DNA of 64,000 nt. It comes from CAJCIW01 sp963833965 (GTDB lineage: Bacteria; Chlamydiota; Chlamydiia; Chlamydiales; Rhabdochlamydiaceae). Made by a program: the position numbers and the translations under genes. Location of the stretch: assembly GCA_963833965.1 (NCBI GenBank), contig CAWHZZ010000001.1, forward strand, positions 186,001-250,000, read 5' to 3'. The notes beneath the pieces are model-generated. The model was not told the DNA's origin. It worked only from the letters and a program-made list of their open reading frames with translations, and did no database searches. The first letter of the stretch is position 1; every line of letters starts with the position of its first letter. This document shows, in pieces, positions 7,981 to 16,253 of the stretch.

Positions 7981-9045
7981 TCATCCTTTTTTTTTCTGGG
8001 CGACGATGTAGTGGCTCGTCGTGACAAGCCGCAGCCGGTCGGCCTCCACAAACGCTTCCCCGTCTTTTGTCAACCTGTCGAAGAGGGCCTTGAAATGGCG
8101 AGGCAGAATTTTCACTTTCACAAGAGCGTTGATGATCTTATTCACTCGAGTATAAAATTTGTCCGCGTTTTCAATGAGAGGCGCTTGCAGACCGTCGATG
8201 CTCGCATTTTCGTTGACCAAGATATCAAAGCCGGCTTTTTTCAATAGCTCGGTAAATTCCTCTGCTGAGGGGGTTCCGATGGCGCCGATCAGCGGCTTAA
8301 TTCGCTTCATGAGATGGGCGTGCTGGGGATCTTCGGGGTTGTATTTTTCAAGACGCACCCAATCGAGGAAAGCGAGCTTTGCCCCGGGTTTTAGCAGCCG
8401 ATGGAGTTCCTTAAATAGCTTCTCTAGGTCTTTCGCTAAGCTGAAGACTTGGATTTGATAGATCGCATCAAAGGACTGATCGGGAAAAGGATAGGGGATT
8501 TCGTTGAGATCGCCATGTTGAAAACGCGTTTGCTCCGAAAGGCCGCTGCCTAAAACAAACTTATGGGCGGCTTCGAGCTGATCGGCGTCGATATTGATGC
8601 CTGTCACATGAGCGCCGGTCATAGAGGCCATGTGGCTTGCAACGCGTCCCCTGCCGCATCCGATATCTAAAACGCGATCTCCTAATTTGATGGCGAGATC
8701 TTGCGCCATTTTTTTCTCAAAGAGAGATTGGTTCGCGATGATGCTTTGGGAGAGGTCCATTGCGGGAGGGATGTACATTTTTTCGACTTGTCCAATGGCG
8801 CAAAGATGATTGAGAACGCTATAGTAATCAACGAGTTTTCTTTTGATCTCTTTGTAGTAGTCGGCGCCCATTTTTTCAATCAGGTGCTTCTCGTCGACCC
8901 AATCGTGATCGTAGATATTATATGAGTTAAGGAATGAATCGACTTTTTCCTGCGGCAGCGTATACAAGGTCTTGAACGATTTGAGTATCGTTCCTAAGCG
9001 ATAGAGTTTAAAACTCCAGTTCGTTTTCACTCTGGCAACCGACAT
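7981..9045 (-). CDS. SAM-dependent methyltransferase, sterol C24-methyltransferase-like
   Basis: 354 residues. The SAM-binding motif I is VLDIGCGRGRVASHMA, followed by TGAHVTGINIDADQLEAA, the layout seen in Erg6/SMT-type and related small-molecule methyltransferases; motif III is LKPGAKLAFLDW. The segment before motif I (YYSVLNHL...) sits where plant and fungal sterol methyltransferases carry their substrate-binding block. Chlamydiae do not make sterols, so modification of host-derived sterol or another lipid is an inference only; the general class is secure, the substrate is not. It converges on nagA. Confidence 0.72.
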   Translation of the reverse strand: MSVARVKTNWSFKLYRLGTILKSFKTLYTLPQEKVDSFLNSYNIYDHDWVDEKHLIEKMGADYYKEIKRKLVDYYSVLNHLCAIGQVEKMYIPPAMDLSQSIIANQSLFEKKMAQDLAIKLGDRVLDIGCGRGRVASHMASMTGAHVTGINIDADQLEAAHKFVLGSGLSEQTRFQHGDLNEIPYPFPDQSFDAIYQIQVFSLAKDLEKLFKELHRLLKPGAKLAFLDWVRLEKYNPEDPQHAHLMKRIKPLIGAIGTPSAEEFTELLKKAGFDILVNENASIDGLQAPLIENADKFYTRVNKIINALVKVKILPRHFKALFDRLTKDGEAFVEADRLRLVTTSHYIVAQKKKG

Positions 9046-9108
9046 AATCCTCCTTCATGTGATAAAAATGAGGGTTATGCCTAATTAATTTTTTTTGCAA
9101 AAGAAAAA

Positions 9109-10107
9109 TTAGTAAGAAAACGCGGGATCGTCGGGGCGACAGTACCGTTTACTGATATTCAAACTGTCTAACTTTTTCATCTCCTCTTCTGTGAGAGCAA
9201 AATCGAAAATCTCCAAATTTTCCTTCAGATGTTTTTTCGACGATGCTTTGGGAATGACGGGAATCTCTTTTTGAATGAGCCATCGCAAGATGACTTGTGC
9301 GCCTGTCTTATGGTGTTTCTCTCCGATGGAATTAAAAAGAGACTCCTCCTTTATCAACTTTCCTTTGCCTAACGAACGATAAGAAATCAGTTTGATCCCA
9401 TGCGACTTGCAATACTCCCAGAGCTCTTTTTGATACAAATAGGGATGGAACTCGACTTGATTGGCAAAGGGGGTATACACATCGTGATTCAAAACTTGGC
9501 CACTGGCTTCGTGGGCATCTTCATCTTTGCAGCTGGCTGTATCGAACTTGTGCTTGCACAAGCCCTGCTTCGCCAACGGCTTCGCCTGCTGCAAATCTGA
9601 AGCACCGACATCGCCATTGGCCAAGTTTTGAATCCCTCTGTGTATAAATCCCTCTTTGCGGAGGTCTTCCAGATGATGAATGGTGAAGTTGCTGACGCCG
9701 GCGCTCCGGATTTTTCCCTGTTTTATTAATCCTTCTAGAGCGGCGAAGATTTTGCCCAACGGAAAATCTTGGACAGGGCTATGCATCAAATAAAGGTCCA
9801 AATAGTCTGTCCCCAGCTCATCAAGGGCGGAGTCGCAAGCCTTTTGAACGGAATGCTCCGGTTTAAGAGGATCGACTTGGGTCTCGAGAGCAATTTTTGA
9901 GGTGATGTAGAGCTTGGTTCGATCGAAGCCTTTGATCGCTTTTTTGATCTGCCGATGATTTTTGTAAGCAAAGGCCGTATCGATGTGCTGGTAGCCCAGT
10001 TCAATCGCCTCTTTCACCACTTTGGCGCACTCCTCACCTCTCAGCTCCCAAGTCCCAAGACCGATGAGGGGTAATTCTATTTTTTCCTTAAAAAAATGTA
10101 CTGCCAT
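9109..10107 (-). CDS. aldo/keto reductase carrying a palindromic-element insertion
   Basis: 332 residues, against about 275 for a usual member. The NADPH-dependent aldo/keto reductase core is intact: IGLGTWELRG, DTAFAYKN (Asp and Tyr of the tetrad), ITSKI (Lys), LMHSP (His), GVSNFTIHHL, NQVEFHPYL and the nucleotide-binding IPKASSKKHL. Between DLRKEG and TPFANQVEFHP there are about 58 extra residues encoded by the palindromic element at 9474-9646; ordinary members pass almost directly from one to the other. The insert keeps the frame and falls in a surface loop of the barrel, so the enzyme may still fold. The start overlaps the end of the gene at 10077-10796 by about 30 nt. Confidence 0.85.
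   Translation of the reverse strand: MAVHFFKEKIELPLIGLGTWELRGEECAKVVKEAIELGYQHIDTAFAYKNHRQIKKAIKGFDRTKLYITSKIALETQVDPLKPEHSVQKACDSALDELGTDYLDLYLMHSPVQDFPLGKIFAALEGLIKQGKIRSAGVSNFTIHHLEDLRKEGFIHRGIQNLANGDVGASDLQQAKPLAKQGLCKHKFDTASCKDEDAHEASGQVLNHDVYTPFANQVEFHPYLYQKELWEYCKSHGIKLISYRSLGKGKLIKEESLFNSIGEKHHKTGAQVILRWLIQKEIPVIPKASSKKHLKENLEIFDFALTEEEMKKLDSLNISKRYCRPDDPAFSY
9474..9646 (-). repeat. family-E palindromic element inside a coding sequence
   Basis: The outer arms TATACACA/TGTGTATA and the inner arms GATTCAAAACTTGGCCA/TGGCCAAGTTTTGAATC form a long imperfect hairpin about 173 bp wide, with a central CTTGTGCTTGCACAAG. It is read in frame by the aldo/keto reductase gene as about 58 codons. 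The size and behaviour resemble Rickettsia palindromic elements; no sequence relation is claimed. Confidence 0.8.
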
Positions 10108-10796
10108 TTCGGACTCGATTCCTTCATGATTTCACACGATTTCAACATTAATTTAATGGCTGGCTGTGTCGATTTCCACCATGCGTCGTCAAAGCAGATG
10201 ATCCCGCCTTTCTTGATTTTAGGAAGCCAATGCTCCACGTCAAAAAGAGCGGATTGTTCCGAATGATTCCCGTCGATGTGGATAAAGTCGATCGACTCGT
10301 CCTCAAAGAGCACATAAGACTGGGCAGAGGTCATCCTCATCAGGACGTAAAATGCATCGAGACCATTTTTATGCATTCCCTCCATAAACTTGTTCATCAC
10401 TTTGGTGAAATCCACTGAGCCCCAATATTTGATGAAATTATCATCTTCCATCGATTTCGATTGATAACCGTCCAAACAAGGCTCGTTCGACCAGGGATCG
10501 ATGGCATAGACCAAGCCTTCTTTTTTAAAGGCAAGAGCCGAGGCAATTGGAAACAAAGAACTTCCCCCAAAGACGCCTACTTCCACACAGACATCGGAAG
10601 GATTTGCAAGAAGAAGTTCCATGATGTTCCTGGCTTTTTCTAAAGGACACCAGCCGTTAAATTGAGGATGCTCTTCCTGCACTTTACTCAAATAGGTTTT
10701 CCAATCATCGGAAACAGGTACGGAATAGAGAGCATTTCCTGCGCACACAAAAAACAATAGAAATCCAAGGGCTTTGGTAAAAAGTTGATTTTTCAT
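10077..10796 (-). CDS. class I SAM methyltransferase (Methyltransf_24-like) with signal peptide
   Basis: 239 residues. The motifs VEVGVFGGSS, YAIDPWS, FIHIDGNHSEQ and KKGGIICFDD match the Methyltransf_24/cephalosporin-hydroxylase-like group of small class I methyltransferases, often linked to sugar or surface-polymer modification. The N-terminus (MKNQLFTKALGFLLFFVCAGNA) is a strong signal peptide, again unusual for a SAM enzyme because SAM is not expected outside the cytosol. The aldo/keto reductase start lies within its 3' end, so the two are probably co-transcribed. Confidence 0.75.
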   Translation of the reverse strand: MKNQLFTKALGFLLFFVCAGNALYSVPVSDDWKTYLSKVQEEHPQFNGWCPLEKARNIMELLLANPSDVCVEVGVFGGSSLFPIASALAFKKEGLVYAIDPWSNEPCLDGYQSKSMEDDNFIKYWGSVDFTKVMNKFMEGMHKNGLDAFYVLMRMTSAQSYVLFEDESIDFIHIDGNHSEQSALFDVEHWLPKIKKGGIICFDDAWWKSTQPAIKLMLKSCEIMKESSPKWQYIFLRKK

Positions 10797-10865
10797 GGTT
10801 TCCCCCCTTCAAAGGTGCTTTCTATCTCAACCTGTTTCGGCAAAGATTGCAAGGATTTTTAATTT

Positions 10866-10944
10866 AGAGGGTGTTTTAATAATTGCTTTCCTTCTAGATA
10901 AAGAGAGATTTTCGAGCAGGTTTGAACGCTCCCTAGCCGAGCTA
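10866..10944 (+). repeat. truncated family-B palindromic element
   Basis: Begins AGAGGGTGTTTTAATAATTG and follows the tandem copies at 59028-59360 through the AGAGAGATTTTCGAGCAG and GCCGAGCTA blocks, then diverges; the right-hand repeat is absent. It occupies most of the gap upstream of the methyltransferase gene and downstream of prfC. Confidence 0.7.
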
Positions 10945-10987
10945 TGTGTTTTTCGGGCGTCGAAGAGCGCCCGCCAGTTCTTCAAAT

Positions 10988-12586
10988 TTAGACAAGAACG
11001 TCGACGAATTGCAGCTTGGGATTTTCGCGGATGCTATACTGCTTTTCCCACTGGCTTGTGAACAGCGCCATGGGACGCCCCTGCCTGTCTAGGACGAGCG
11101 CGGAGCTCGTCGATTTATTGAACGTTTGGATGTCGCCGAGGATCCACGCGCTGCACTGAAAGGGAAGAGCAGTGAGGACGGTTTCGACGCCGTATTCATC
11201 TTTTAACCGGTATTGCATCACTTCGAATTGCAATTGGCCGACGGCTGCGAAAATAAGATCGCCTTCACGTTCGTACGATTTGAGCAATTGAATCGCTCCT
11301 TCGTCAGTGAGCTGCAGAACGCCTTTATCGAACGATTTTCTTTTCCCGACATCTTTCGGATAGAGTCTTGCAAAGATCTCTGGCTGGAATTGCGGCAGCG
11401 GTTTGTAATTAAAGCCCCCTGTGAGAGAAAGGGTATCCCCGATGGCGAAAATCGAGGGGTTGATAACCCCAATCACATCGCCAGGATATGCATCGTCCAA
11501 AGTCGTCCGCTCTCCTGCAACCATCCCATGAGGCCTGGACAGACGGATCTCGCGTCCCGTCCGATGATTCTTGACGACGAGATCGCGCTCAAAACGTCCG
11601 GAGCAGATCCGGATAAATGCCATGCTGTCCCGGTGGCGCTTGTCCATGTTCGCTTGGAGTTTAAAAACAAATCCGCTGAATGGAGTTTTCACCGGATCAA
11701 TCTCAATCTCTGTTCCATCGTTTTTTACCGCTATCCGCGCATGAGGGCAAGGAGCCAGATGAACGAAGGCGTCAAAAAAGGGCTCCACGCCAAAATTAGT
11801 CAGAGCGGAAGCGAAAAAGACAGGCGTCACCTCGCCGGCCAAAAATGCCTCTTGAGAGAATGGATTGCCCGCTAACTTCAGCAGATCTAATTCTTCGAGC
11901 AATTGTTTATAGGGCTCTTCGCCGATTTTATTCTTTGCATCTTCGCCTTTTAAGGGAAAGCGCGCCATTTCTGCTTTTTGGGCGCCGCCATGGGAGACTT
12001 TAGTGAAAAAAATACATTCTTCCCGCGCGCGGTCGACGACGCCTTGGAATTCTTTGCCAGAGCCGATCGGCCAATTCATCGCATAGGAGTGAATTTGAAG
12101 CACGTTTTCCACTTCGTTCATGAGATCGAGAGGGTCGCGGCCCGGCATGTCCATTTTGTTGATGAAAGTCATCACGGGAATTTTTCTTAAGCGGCATATC
12201 TCAAAAAGTTTGCGGGTCTGCTTTTCCACACCTTTTGAGGCGTCAATCACCATGATCGCGCAATCGGCCGCAGTCAGTGTACGATAAGTGTCCTCGGAAA
12301 AATCTTCGTGGCCAGGAGTGTCCAAGACATTGATGATCGTGTCTTTGTAAGTGAATTGCATCGCGGAAGAGGTGATCGAAATCCCCCGTTCTTGCTCCAT
12401 GGCCATCCAGTCGGAGGCGGCCGCTTTGCGCCCTTTTCGCCCTTTGACCATGCCCGCTGTATGGATCATCCCCGAATAGAGAAGAAGTTTCTCCGTGAGC
12501 GTTGTTTTTCCGGCGTCCGGGTGGCTGATGATGGCAAATGTGCGCCGCTTAGCAACGGCCTTTTGAATTGAGTTTGAGTCTTCCAT
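10988..12586 (-). CDS. prfC: peptide chain release factor 3
   Basis: 532 residues, the usual RF3 length. A translational GTPase that recycles release factors 1 and 2 after termination. G1 is SHPDAGKTT at about residue 21-29, switch I ends in QERGISITSS, G3 is DTPGHEDFSEDTYR (diagnostic of RF3), G4 is NKMD. Domains 2 and 3 follow with the C-terminal QLQFEVMQYRL block typical of RF3. It reads away from the divergent alcohol dehydrogenase gene. Confidence 0.95.
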   Translation of the reverse strand: MEDSNSIQKAVAKRRTFAIISHPDAGKTTLTEKLLLYSGMIHTAGMVKGRKGRKAAASDWMAMEQERGISITSSAMQFTYKDTIINVLDTPGHEDFSEDTYRTLTAADCAIMVIDASKGVEKQTRKLFEICRLRKIPVMTFINKMDMPGRDPLDLMNEVENVLQIHSYAMNWPIGSGKEFQGVVDRAREECIFFTKVSHGGAQKAEMARFPLKGEDAKNKIGEEPYKQLLEELDLLKLAGNPFSQEAFLAGEVTPVFFASALTNFGVEPFFDAFVHLAPCPHARIAVKNDGTEIEIDPVKTPFSGFVFKLQANMDKRHRDSMAFIRICSGRFERDLVVKNHRTGREIRLSRPHGMVAGERTTLDDAYPGDVIGVINPSIFAIGDTLSLTGGFNYKPLPQFQPEIFARLYPKDVGKRKSFDKGVLQLTDEGAIQLLKSYEREGDLIFAAVGQLQFEVMQYRLKDEYGVETVLTALPFQCSAWILGDIQTFNKSTSSALVLDRQGRPMALFTSQWEKQYSIRENPKLQFVDVLV

Positions 12587-12686
12587 AGTTTTGCATCTAG
12601 GATACCCTTAAACGAGATCTAAGAAAAGTCAAAACTCGCTTTTGAAATTAAAATTTTATATATAAAAATATAACAGGAGCTTTTCC

Positions 12687-13670
12687 ATGCGCGCCATGTT
12701 GCTCAAGGAACAAAAAAAACCGCTTGTCTTAAGCGAAATCCCGAAACCACGTCCCAAAGATCGGGAAATTCTCATCAAAGTCAAGGCATGCGGCGTTTGC
12801 CGTACCGATTTACACATCAAAGACGCCGATCTCGCTAACCCCAAACTTCCCCTTGTTTTAGGCCACGAGATCGTCGGCATCGTCGAAGAAATCGGTAAAG
12901 ACGTGAAAGGGTTTAAATCGGGGGATCGCGTCGGCGTGCCATGGCTTGGAAAAAGCTGTGGACAATGCGAATTCTGCAAACAAGGCCAAGAAAATTTGTG
13001 CGATAGCGCCCAATTCACAGGGTATCAGATCGACGGCGGATTTGCGGAATATACGGCGTGCGATGCGGATTTTGCCATTCATCTTCCTCCTGGGCTTGAC
13101 GACCAGCATATCGCCCCTTTAATTTGCGCTGGGCTGATCGGATTCCGCTCCTATCGCAAAGCCGCTCCGAAAAAAACTCTCGGACTCTATGGCTTCGGCG
13201 TCTCCGCGCACATCGTGATCCAAATCGCCGTGCAGGAGGGCAAAGAAGTCTACGCCTTCACGCGTGAAGGCGATCAAAAAGGGCAAGAGTTCGCAAAAAA
13301 GCTCGGGGCAATCTGGGCAGGCGGTTCGAACACTCCCCCTCCAGTCCTTATCGACGCGGCGATCATTTTTGCTCCTGTCGGTGATTTGGTTCCTATCGCC
13401 CTGAAGGCATTGAAAAAAGGAGGCCGATGCGTTTGCGCTGGAATCCACATGAGCGATATCCCTTCTTTCCCTTATCATATATTTTGGGGAGAAAAATCGC
13501 TGCAGTCCGTGGCCAATTTGACGCGCCAAGACGCAAAAGATTTTTTCGCCATCGCCGCCAAATTTCCCATCCACACTTCTGTGACGGCTTATCCTCTCGA
13601 GAAGGCCGATCAGGCCATAGAGGACTTTAAGCAAAGCAAAATCGAGGGCGCTGGGGTTCTTGTTTTATAG
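12687..13670 (+). CDS. zinc-dependent alcohol dehydrogenase
   Basis: 327 residues of the MDR/AdhP group. The catalytic zinc site is Cys in ACGVCRTDLH with GHEIVG, and the structural zinc site is the four-Cys run CGQCEFCKQGQENLC. The Rossmann motif is degenerate (LGLYGFGVSAH). It most likely oxidises or reduces small alcohols and aldehydes with NAD(P)H. AGGAGC at about 12674 precedes the ATG with good spacing. The 3' end overlaps the convergent PhoH gene by about 6 nt. Confidence 0.88.
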   Translation: MRAMLLKEQKKPLVLSEIPKPRPKDREILIKVKACGVCRTDLHIKDADLANPKLPLVLGHEIVGIVEEIGKDVKGFKSGDRVGVPWLGKSCGQCEFCKQGQENLCDSAQFTGYQIDGGFAEYTACDADFAIHLPPGLDDQHIAPLICAGLIGFRSYRKAAPKKTLGLYGFGVSAHIVIQIAVQEGKEVYAFTREGDQKGQEFAKKLGAIWAGGSNTPPPVLIDAAIIFAPVGDLVPIALKALKKGGRCVCAGIHMSDIPSFPYHIFWGEKSLQSVANLTRQDAKDFFAIAAKFPIHTSVTAYPLEKADQAIEDFKQSKIEGAGVLVL

Positions 13671-14975
13671 CACCTCAGCAGCAAGCGCGGCGAGCTCCGA
13701 TCGCTCGGTGCGCTCTAAAAAGACATGCCCATAAATTGGATATTCTTTGAACTTGCCGACGGTAAATGTCAGCGCATTGGAATCTTTGTCCAAATAAGGG
13801 TTGTCGATCTGTGTGGCATCTCCGGTGAGCACGACTTTTGTCCCCTGGCCGGCGCGGGAGATGATTGTCTTTACCTCATGAGGGGTCAAGTTCTGCGCCT
13901 CATCGATGATCATGTACATTTTCGGCAGTGAGCGGCCGCGGATGTAAGTCACCGCCTCCATCTCGATTTTTTTGCTCTCCATGATCCATTTTTGCGTCTC
14001 TAAGCCATTGGTCTCCCCACTTGTTGACTGGCATAAGAATTCTAAATTGTCGTAGATCGGCTGCATCCAATGAAATAGCTTTTCCTCTTTGGTCCCCGGA
14101 AGATAACCGATATCCTTGCCGAGGGGAACAATGGGCCGGCTCACCAAGATTCTCGAATAGATCCCCTCATCGAACACTTTGCGAAGACCCGCCGCCAGCG
14201 CGAGCAACGTCTTGCCCGTTCCCGCGGGGCCGATCAAAGTAACCAATTTGACGTCGTCGCGAAGAAGCAGGTCCAAGGCGCATTTTTGCTCGACGTTTAA
14301 TGGCTGGATTCCCCAAATATCGCGCGCCAATTTGATCAATGGCTCGAGACGCTTTGTCTTGGAATTGTATTTGCAAATCGCGGATGATTGTTCGGCAGAG
14401 GAGAGCAAACAATATTCATTGGGAAGCAAGTCAGCGACCTCGATAGGCAAAAAGCCGTCTTTGTAAAAGAGATCAATTTCGCGTTTAGGAACTTCCAGTT
14501 TTCGATAGCCGCGATAGAGTTTATCGTAAGAGGCCTTGAGATTTTCGTAATCTTCTGCTTCGAGGCCGATCGCCTCTGCCTTAACACGAACGACAAAATC
14601 TTTGGAGACGATGACGACATTTTCACCCGCCTCGCGCAGCTTAAAAGCGACAAGCAGCGTTTTGTTGCTGCGCTCGAGGGACAAGGGGAAACTGGTTTTT
14701 TCACCGGCCTTAATGTCCACAAGCACGCGGACAACAATGCCGTTTTCGATTTTCACACCGCTCTGCAGATCGCCTGCTTTTTTCACTTTGAGTGCGTCTA
14801 TATACCGAAGCACGTGACGCGCATTTTTTCCCAGCTCATCGGAAAAGCGCTTCATGCTATCGAGCTCTTCGAGAACACTTAAGGGGATAATGACATCGTT
14901 GTCGCGAAATTTACTAATGGCGTCTGGGTCGTGAAGAAGTACGTTGGTATCGATTACAAAAGTTTTGCGTGTCAC
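13665..14975 (-). CDS. PIN-PhoH fusion ATPase (PhoH2/YlaK type)
   Basis: 436 residues. An N-terminal PIN nuclease domain starts FVIDTNVLLHDP (acidic residues Asp9, Asp16), ends near residue 140 and includes SVLEELD. A PhoH P-loop ATPase follows: Walker A GPAGTGKT at 249-256, Walker B MIIDEAQN, and a LTGDATQID motif. In PhoH2 proteins this pairing gives ATP-dependent RNA unwinding and cleavage, so a role in RNA turnover is the family-based guess. It is convergent with the alcohol dehydrogenase. Confidence 0.88.
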   Translation of the reverse strand: MTRKTFVIDTNVLLHDPDAISKFRDNDVIIPLSVLEELDSMKRFSDELGKNARHVLRYIDALKVKKAGDLQSGVKIENGIVVRVLVDIKAGEKTSFPLSLERSNKTLLVAFKLREAGENVVIVSKDFVVRVKAEAIGLEAEDYENLKASYDKLYRGYRKLEVPKREIDLFYKDGFLPIEVADLLPNEYCLLSSAEQSSAICKYNSKTKRLEPLIKLARDIWGIQPLNVEQKCALDLLLRDDVKLVTLIGPAGTGKTLLALAAGLRKVFDEGIYSRILVSRPIVPLGKDIGYLPGTKEEKLFHWMQPIYDNLEFLCQSTSGETNGLETQKWIMESKKIEMEAVTYIRGRSLPKMYMIIDEAQNLTPHEVKTIISRAGQGTKVVLTGDATQIDNPYLDKDSNALTFTVGKFKEYPIYGHVFLERTERSELAALAAEVL

Positions 14976-15110
14976 TGTCTAACTCCTTATTCCGGTCCAA
15001 ATCGCGAGCATATACATGTCTGCCCCTTCCCTCAACTAATTTTTATAAATTATTTAAAGTTAACGACTTGTGGTATTTTTCAGCACTCAGCATATTTAAT
15101 TGCTAATAAA

Positions 15111-15140
15111 TTGACAGAGAGTTATAACTTAAGTTATAAT
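15111..15140 (+). promoter_or_regulatory. consensus promoter with overlapping 18-bp palindromic operator
   Basis: TTGACA at 15111-15116 and TATAAT at 15135-15140 with an 18-bp spacer match the housekeeping sigma consensus at all twelve positions. A perfect palindrome, TTATAACTTAAGTTATAA (15122-15139), fills the spacer and covers most of the -10, a classic place for a repressor. AAAGGAGG follows at 15158-15165, eight bases before the ATG at 15174. Confidence 0.75.
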
Positions 15141-15173
15141 AGTTGTTAGCTAATGATAAAGGAGGCCTTCCCT

Positions 15174-15902
15174 ATGAAAATCAACCCCAAAATACTCAGC
15201 ATTCCCCCTTACATTTCCACATCTTGGAAAAACATAGCTTCCTTACACATTGAAAATCAATCCTCTATGATCATTTTAGTCGTGACTTTGCTCAGCGGCG
15301 CCCGTATCGAGGTCCCCCACCTCGACCAAGCGATGATGGAAGCGGTCTTCGCGGCCCATGCCCGGTTTTTGGAGCATGAAGAAAGGCCGCAGGCCAATAA
15401 ATTGCCCCCAAAATCGCCCATCGGCTTCTTGACAGGACAAGAGCAACAAATCCTCTCTATGGAGCTCCCCATTAAAGGAGGGGTCATGAACATGGAAAAT
15501 TTCGGCATGCTTTTGCAGCATAATCCTCAGCAGGCCGACAGCCTAGACCTTCCCCCTGACATTCTGGAAAAGATCACCCAGCTTTCCAAAACGCTCGGCA
15601 TCGACGATCCCAACGCCATCCCTAAGGCTGAACCGCATTGCAACTGCATGCGCTGCCAGATTGCACGCGCCATGCAAAAGGGGATTGAGGGCGATGGCGA
15701 ACAAAGCCAACAAGAAGAGATCGTCCGCGACGAGGAATTAAAATTCCGCACTTGGGACGTCGCTGAGACCGGAGATAAATTGTATTTGGTCTCCAATCCG
15801 ATCGACCAGAAAGAGCATTACAATGTCTATCTCGGCGATCCCGTCGGCTGTACTTGCGGCCAGACGCATTGCGAGCACATCCGCGCCGTGTTAAACACTT
15901 AA
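15174..15902 (+). CDS. SWIM-type zinc-finger protein, chlamydial conserved
   Basis: 242 residues from the ATG at 15174; the frame opens earlier, at 15153, but the strong AAAGGAGG site decides for 15174. No catalytic domain recognised. Near residues 155-160 there is a Cys cluster (CNCMRC), and the C-terminus holds CTCGQTHCEHIRAVL, which fits the SWIM pattern C-x-C-x(n)-C-x-H. SWIM fingers bind DNA, RNA or protein. The middle is rich in Glu and Gln. It is driven by a strong promoter with a probable operator, so expression is likely regulated. Function unknown. Confidence 0.7.
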   Translation: MKINPKILSIPPYISTSWKNIASLHIENQSSMIILVVTLLSGARIEVPHLDQAMMEAVFAAHARFLEHEERPQANKLPPKSPIGFLTGQEQQILSMELPIKGGVMNMENFGMLLQHNPQQADSLDLPPDILEKITQLSKTLGIDDPNAIPKAEPHCNCMRCQIARAMQKGIEGDGEQSQQEEIVRDEELKFRTWDVAETGDKLYLVSNPIDQKEHYNVYLGDPVGCTCGQTHCEHIRAVLNT

Positions 15903-15965
15903 AAATCCAATTCAACGTAAAGACGCCACGACCCGAAGACGCGTCTTTGCGTTAAATTTGTCCTA

Positions 15966-16128
15966 AGAGGCTGTCTGCGATTTCTGTTACATTGCTTTTT
16001 GCGCCTTTTTCTTTAGGCTTTTCTTCGATCCCTTGGTCTAGTTAATTAACTATGTCCTTCGGGATCGAAGAAAAGCCTAAAGAAAAATCCATCAAAAATC
16101 AAAATAACGAAAATCGCAGACAGCCTCT
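15966..16128 (+). repeat. family-C palindromic element
   Basis: The ends AGAGGCTGTCTGCGATTT and AAATCGCAGACAGCCTCT pair, and an inner arm TTCTTTAGGCTTTTCTTCGA pairs with its complement around a central GTTAATTAAC. About 163 bp, intergenic, no gene. It occupies most of the 350-base gap between the SWIM and SH3 genes. The sequence right after 59361 (AGAGGGTGTCTGCAAATTT) resembles one end of it. Confidence 0.8.
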
Positions 16129-16253
16129 AATCGCTGAGTTTCGAAAGAATCTTCGGCTCTTTAAAAATTTCATGGTGAAAAAAAGATCCACCTCCTAGAA
16201 TGGCATTTTAGAAATCATACGTGCCCGGTACTGAGATCAGGAGGAATTATCTC

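Noticed and set aside
14931..15149. 72-residue plus-strand frame before the SWIM gene
   Set aside because: Overlaps the PhoH gene start and the promoter; no ribosome site and no protein-like character.
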